In this document: in pieces, positions 60,166 to 64,000 of the stretch
Numbering within the stretch: position 1 is the stretch's first letter
Layout of the letters: each line of letters starts with the position of its first letter
Origin: Enhygromyxa salina
Lineage (GTDB): Bacteria; Myxococcota_A; Polyangia; Nannocystales; Nannocystaceae
Assembly: GCF_000737335.2 (NCBI RefSeq)
Contig: NZ_JMCC02000089.1
Location: forward strand, 62,001-126,000
Direction of reading: 5' to 3'
DNA: 64,000 nucleotides
Program-made: the position numbers and the translations under genes
Notes under the pieces: generated by a model
What the model saw: only the letters and a program-made list of their open reading frames with translations
The model's database searches: none
What the model was told of the DNA's origin: nothing

Positions 60166-62508
60166 ATGGGCCGCGTCACACGCGATGCCCTGGCCCGGTT
60201 GCCGCTGCCCATGTCTTCAGGCTCGAACGACAAGCCTAAATCTGCTGACGCGCCGTCGGCCTCACCCGCTAAGTCCCCCAACGCGTCGGGCGAGGCAACA
60301 GCTGAGACGTCGGCCGCCAACCCGCGCGCGATCCGAGACGCCGAGGGCGTGATCGTGGGAGCCCGCGGTGCTGGCCCCAAGATCCTCGGGGTCATCGATC
60401 TCAAGGGTCTGCGCGGCAAGCCCAAGCCCAAGACCGCGAGCGGCGACAAGCCGCGCGGCAGCGGGCGCAAGCAAGAGATCATCATCGACAGCGGCGGCGC
60501 CGGCGATCAGCCCAAGGGTCGCGCGAGCGCCCGCAAGGCTCGCGAGGTCCGCTCGAGTCGCCGCCTGCCAGGCCGTCGCGCGGCCCGCCGCGGCAAGCCA
60601 TCCAGCGCCGGCACCGCCGAGATGGGCGCCGACAAGAAGCGCGTCCGGGTCGACGAGGCGATCTCGATCGGCGAGCTCGCCCGCCAGATGGGCGTCAAGG
60701 CGCCGAAGGTCATCCGCGTGGTGTGGGGCATGGGCATCCGCAACGCCACGGTCAACACCGGCGTCGACGTCGAGACCGCCGAGCTGGTCGCCGCCGAGTT
60801 TGGCTACCGGGTCGAGGACGTCTCGTTCGACGAGTCCGAGCTGCTCGATGGCGAAGAAGAGATCGAGGTTGGTGAGCTGCGGGCCCCCGTGATCGCGGTC
60901 ATGGGCCACGTCGATCACGGCAAGACCACGCTGCTCGATCGCCTGCGCCGGGCCGAGGTCGCCGCCAGCGAGGCCGGCGGGATCACCCAGCACGTCGGCG
61001 CCTACCGGGTCCGCACCAACGCCGGCCCGATGGTGTTCGTCGACACCCCGGGTCACGCAGCGTTCGCCGCCATGCGCGAGCGCGGCGCCAACCTCACCGA
61101 CATCGCCATGATCGTCGTCGCCGCCAACGACGGCGTCATGCCAACCACGATCGAAGCGCTGCGCCAGGTCCAGGCCGCCGACGTCCCGATCCTCGTCGCC
61201 GTCAACAAGTGTGATCTCCCCGACGCCGACCTCGCCAAGGTCGAGCGTCAGCTGATGGAGCACCACGTCCTGTCCGAGACCTACGGCGGCGAGACCCCGA
61301 TCGTCTCGATCTCCGCCAAGACCGGCGCCGGGTTCGACGAGCTCCTCGAGCAGCTCGCCGTGCTCGCCGAGGTGCTCGAGCTGCGCGCCACCCCAGAAGG
61401 TCGCGCGACCGGCATCGTGCTCGAGTCCCGGATCGATCGTGGCCGCGGCGTCATCACGACCGTGCTGATCCAAAACGGCACGCTCACCCGCGGCGACATG
61501 GTCGTCGCTGGCGAGTCCAGCGGCCGCGTCAGCGCCTTGATCCCGACCGGCGACCTCGAAGAAGACGACCACGACGCCGAGGCCGACGCGGACACCGACA
61601 AGCCCAAGAAGAAGTCCAAGTCCAAGTCCAAGCCCAAGAAGCCAAAGGGCAAGGCCCAGCCCGCCACGATCCAGACCAGCGGCCCCTCCACCGTCGTCGA
61701 GATCTCGGGCCTCGACGAGCCCCCCGCCGTCGGCATCGCCTTCAACGTCGTCGAGGACGACAAGGCCGCCAAGCAGCTCATCGCCCACCGCCGCGAGCAG
61801 CGACGCCGCCGCGACGGCGCCCGCTCCAGCGCGATCAGCTTCGCCGACCGCCTCGCCGCCGAGCGCCGCGCCGAGATCCCCACCGTCGCGCTGGTCGTCC
61901 GCGCCGACGTCCAGGGCTCACTCGAGGCCGTCGAGCACCTCATCAACGAGATCCGCAGCGACAAGGTCCAGACCAAGATCATCTCGACCGGCGTCGGCGA
62001 GATCACCGAGGGCGACATCAAGCTCGCCACCACCGCCCGCCAAGCCGGCGGCAACGTGGTCCCTGCGATCCTCGGCTTCGGCGTAAAAGCCGGCAACAAG
62101 GCCAGCACCCTCGCCGACTCCGACGGCATCCCGATCCGCTGCGCCAAGATCATCTACGAGCTCAGCGACGCCTTAGAAGCCCTGATGCTCGACCAGCTCG
62201 CCCCCAGCTACCTCGAGCACCCGATCGGCAAGGCCGAGGTCCGCAAGCTGTTCCCCACCTCCAGCGGCACGATCTGCGGCTGCCGCGTGATCGACGGCAA
62301 GATCACCCGCAACGCCGGCATCCGCGTCCTCCGCGACGGCGCCGAGATCAACTCGACCAAGCTAGCCTCGCTGCGCATCGTCGAACGCGACGTCAAAGAG
62401 GTCGGCACGGATCAAGAGTGCGGGATCTTGCTAGTCGACACCGCCGACCTCCGCGAAGGCGACGTCCTCCAAGCCTTCGAACGAGAAGCCATCCCCCCAA
62501 GGCTGTAA
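60166..62508 (+). CDS. infB: Translation initiation factor IF-2
   Basis: IF-2 is the GTPase that brings initiator tRNA to the 30S subunit. The 780-residue protein has a short Lys/Arg/Ala-rich N-terminal part, the G2-type domain near residue 165 (ISIGELARQMGVKAPKVIRVV), and the GTPase domain: GHVDHGKTTLLDRL at 247-254 on, VDTPGHAAFAAMRERGA, VAVNKCDLPD, SISAKTGAG. Domains C1 and C2 follow (RADVQGSLEAVEHLI, GTICGCRVIDGKITRNAGIR). A Lys/Glu-rich insertion of about 40 residues (464-505) interrupts the domain after the GTPase; this is unusual. ATG at 60166 has a good AAGGGG site seven bases upstream. It is not next to nusA or rbfA. Confidence 0.95.
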   Translation: MGRVTRDALARLPLPMSSGSNDKPKSADAPSASPAKSPNASGEATAETSAANPRAIRDAEGVIVGARGAGPKILGVIDLKGLRGKPKPKTASGDKPRGSGRKQEIIIDSGGAGDQPKGRASARKAREVRSSRRLPGRRAARRGKPSSAGTAEMGADKKRVRVDEAISIGELARQMGVKAPKVIRVVWGMGIRNATVNTGVDVETAELVAAEFGYRVEDVSFDESELLDGEEEIEVGELRAPVIAVMGHVDHGKTTLLDRLRRAEVAASEAGGITQHVGAYRVRTNAGPMVFVDTPGHAAFAAMRERGANLTDIAMIVVAANDGVMPTTIEALRQVQAADVPILVAVNKCDLPDADLAKVERQLMEHHVLSETYGGETPIVSISAKTGAGFDELLEQLAVLAEVLELRATPEGRATGIVLESRIDRGRGVITTVLIQNGTLTRGDMVVAGESSGRVSALIPTGDLEEDDHDAEADADTDKPKKKSKSKSKPKKPKGKAQPATIQTSGPSTVVEISGLDEPPAVGIAFNVVEDDKAAKQLIAHRREQRRRRDGARSSAISFADRLAAERRAEIPTVALVVRADVQGSLEAVEHLINEIRSDKVQTKIISTGVGEITEGDIKLATTARQAGGNVVPAILGFGVKAGNKASTLADSDGIPIRCAKIIYELSDALEALMLDQLAPSYLEHPIGKAEVRKLFPTSSGTICGCRVIDGKITRNAGIRVLRDGAEINSTKLASLRIVERDVKEVGTDQECGILLVDTADLREGDVLQAFEREAIPPRL

Positions 62509-62510
62509 GT

Positions 62511-62790
62511 TACCCCCACAGGCGCTTTCGCACTTCGCGGTCACTCGCTTCGCTCGCTCCCAAGGGGCCGTTTGTCCGCATGGGCATGTGTGGCCCCCTA
62601 GAAGGGGGCTCTCGTCTGACCACCTGCAGCCACCGGGTACCTCTCCACGTACGTGTTGTGCTTTGTGAACTGGCGGGCTCGGTTGGCCCCCACGTCCATG
62701 ACCGATTGCAGCCCTTAGCGCGTCTGGTCGCTTCGCTCCTCGGGGCCGTTTGTGCGCAGGGGCATGTGTGGCCCCCTAGCAGGGGGCTCG
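62511..62790. repeat. Family A copies in reverse orientation
   Basis: The first copy (about 62511-62645) reads as the reverse complement of the 10094-10481 units: GCACTTCGCGGTCACTCGCT, then GGCCCCCTAGAAGGGGGCTC and GTCTGACCACCTGCAGCCAC. A second, partial copy lies at about 62725-62790 (GGCCCCCTAGCAGGGGGCTC). They begin three bases after the infB stop. The full gap 62509-63319 carries only repeats: these, a 71-bp tandem, family D copy 3 and a C-rich tandem. Confidence 0.8.
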
Positions 62791-62932
62791 GGCCGCTTCG
62801 CCGAACGTCTTCGCACCTGCGACTTCGCCGACCGCTGCTCCGTCTGGGGAGCTCCGGCTCGGGCCGCTTCGCCAAACGTCTCCGCACCTGCGACTTCGCC
62901 AACCGCTGCCCCGTCTAGTGGGACATCTTCAC
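62790..62932. repeat. 71-bp tandem repeat, two units
   Basis: GGCCGCTTCGCCGAACGTCT and its variant GGCCGCTTCGCCAAACGTCT start 71 bases apart (62791 and 62862), each followed by GCACCTGCGACTTCGCC and a short C/G stretch. No function is evident. Confidence 0.75.
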
Positions 62933-63019
62933 ACCTGCGACTGACCGCAACCCCGTCCGTCGTCCGCTATTAATTTAGCCCCATATCCAGATCGGAGAGC
63001 CCACCCCGATCGACGAAGA

Positions 63020-63179
63020 GCGCACGACTGGCCGCAGAGGGCCTCAACCCGGCGTATCTACGCACGTGGAGATTAACGAAGAGAAGCGCGGTCGGGCCAG
63101 TGAGAAGAAACGAGAGGAAGCGGGGCCACGAGACTGGAGTAGACCTAGCCGGGTTGAGGCCCTCTGCAGCCCCGTGCGC
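63020..63179. repeat. Family D element, copy 3 (160 nt)
   Basis: The stem 63034-63053 with 63148-63167 is a perfect 20 bp although three positions of each arm differ from copy 1. The outer helix GCGCAC/GTGCGC (63020-63025 with 63174-63179) and the loop text GTATCTACGCACGTGGAGAT are kept. Length is again exactly 160. Confidence 0.9.
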
Positions 63180-63189
63180 GGACCCCCGC

Positions 63190-63311
63190 CGGCCACTCAC
63201 ACCCCCTCAAACAACCAACCAGTCCCCCGCCGGCCACTCACACCCCCCTCAAACAACCAACCAGTCCCCCACCAGCCACTCACACCCCCTCAAACAACCA
63301 AACCAGTCCCC
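63190..63311. repeat. C-rich tandem repeat, 41-42-bp period, three units
   Basis: GCCACTCACACCCCCTCAAA blocks start at 63192, 63233 and 63275, each followed by CAACCAACCAGTCCC. It lies directly after family D copy 3 and ends at the acyl-CoA dehydrogenase stop. Confidence 0.8.
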
Positions 63312-63319
63312 AGTGTCTC

Positions 63320-64000
63320 TCAGACCCCGCCGGAGGCCCTCCATATGCGCGTCAAATCCTTAGTCAGATTCTTCTGATGCGCCTCGATCGTCCCCCCCCC
63401 AATCTCCAACAACTTCGCATCCCGCCACAGCCGCTCGACCGGAAACTCCCGACAATACCCCGCCCCACCCATCACCTGCATCGCCCAGTCCGCGCACTGC
63501 TTCCCAACCGGCGCCGCGAACAACTTGGCCGCGTCCGACCCAACCCGCGCCCGATTGTCCGGCCCCAGGTCCCGCGCCACGTTGTAGGTCAAGCACTTGG
63601 CCGCCTGCATCATCGCGTAGCCGTCACCAATGTAGCGTTGGATCTGCCCAAACCGGTTGAGCGACTGCTCGAACGCCCGGCGTTGGTCGGCGTAGTCGAT
63701 CATGATCTCCACGCAGCGCTCGGCGATCCCCACGCTCATGGCCGCCAGCGTGAGCCGCTCGATCTCGAGGTTGCGCATCATGTGCGTGAGTCCGCCGCCT
63801 TCCTCACCGAGCAGGTTGCTGGCGGGGATCCGGCAGTCTTCGAAGATCAGCTCTGACATGCTCGAGCCGCGCATGCCGATCTTCTCGATGTGGTTGCTGG
63901 TCGAGAACCCCGGGCACTCACGATCGACCACGAACGCGGTCAAGCGATCGTTCAGCTTGGCGTAGACCAAGAAGCAGTAACCCTCGGGCCCGTTGGTGAT
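63320..64000 (-). CDS. Acyl-CoA dehydrogenase (5' part outside window)
   Basis: Acyl-CoA dehydrogenases introduce a 2,3-double bond into acyl-CoA with FAD, passing electrons to ETF. The 226 visible residues are the C-terminal half: ITNGPEGYCFLVYAKL (the middle beta-domain), GMRGSSMSELIFEDCRIPASNLLGEEGGG, ERLTLAAMSVGIAERCVEIMIDYA, and VMGGAGYCREFPVERLWRDAK then LLEIGGGTIEAHQ. The segment order fits isovaleryl- or short-branched-chain enzymes. The catalytic Glu region near the C-terminus (AKLLEIGGGT) is present. The gene enters from the right edge; its N-terminus is not visible. Confidence 0.93.
   Translation of the reverse strand: MTNGPEGYCFLVYAKLNDRLTAFVVDRECPGFSTSNHIEKIGMRGSSMSELIFEDCRIPASNLLGEEGGGLTHMMRNLEIERLTLAAMSVGIAERCVEIMIDYADQRRAFEQSLNRFGQIQRYIGDGYAMMQAAKCLTYNVARDLGPDNRARVGSDAAKLFAAPVGKQCADWAMQVMGGAGYCREFPVERLWRDAKLLEIGGGTIEAHQKNLTKDLTRIWRASGGV

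Overview
The window reads as chromosomal DNA of a very GC-rich myxobacterium (Myxococcota, perhaps the Nannocystis/Enhygromyxa side; this placement is inference). The grounds are strong G/C bias at third codon positions, many short secreted lipoproteins including a cysteine-rich one with repeated CGDG...EECD blocks, single housekeeping genes scattered among unrelated neighbours rather than in long operons, and TGAAA-N5-TTTCA palindromes of the deltaproteobacterial Fur type. I saw no rRNA, tRNA, CRISPR array, phage or transposase.

Layout. 1-10 kb: secA (runs off the left edge), an LD-carboxypeptidase, a tightly coupled pair of P-loop NTPase genes (3661-7517) that looks like an undescribed STAND-type conflict or signalling module, and a lytic transglycosylase lipoprotein. 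10-20 kb: a 194-bp tandem repeat, dapD, a degenerate NtrC-like regulator, a Cys-rich lipoprotein, a fused alpha/beta E1 dehydrogenase and secreted proteins. 20-31 kb: radC, KDPG aldolase, a bfr/bfd iron-storage pair with Fur-like sites, trpS and serA (divergent), a SEFIR-TM protein and an S9 peptidase. 31-43 kb: a LysR regulator divergent from a ferritin-like gene, a zinc-less SIR2, two paralogous small membrane proteins, a GMC oxidoreductase bracketed by 75-bp repeat arrays, DUF2079 and GT-C-like membrane proteins and an Rpn-family nuclease. 43-52 kb: a heterodimeric ABC exporter, xdhC with a MobA-like partner, and large lipoproteins. 52-64 kb: a WGR-DNA ligase, a SWIM-SNF2 ATPase, a methyltransferase, a 22-codon membrane peptide, an S12 hydrolase, infB and the 3' end of an acyl-CoA dehydrogenase gene.

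Two signals run across the whole window. First, at least fourteen genes have a TANNNT -10-like hexamer ending 6-8 bases before the start codon and no Shine-Dalgarno, which predicts widespread leaderless transcripts and settles several GTG or ATG starts. Second, at least four families of intergenic structured repeats (called A, B, C and D here) occupy the gaps. Family D is a fixed 160-nt element whose 20-bp stem differs between its three copies by paired, compensating changes.
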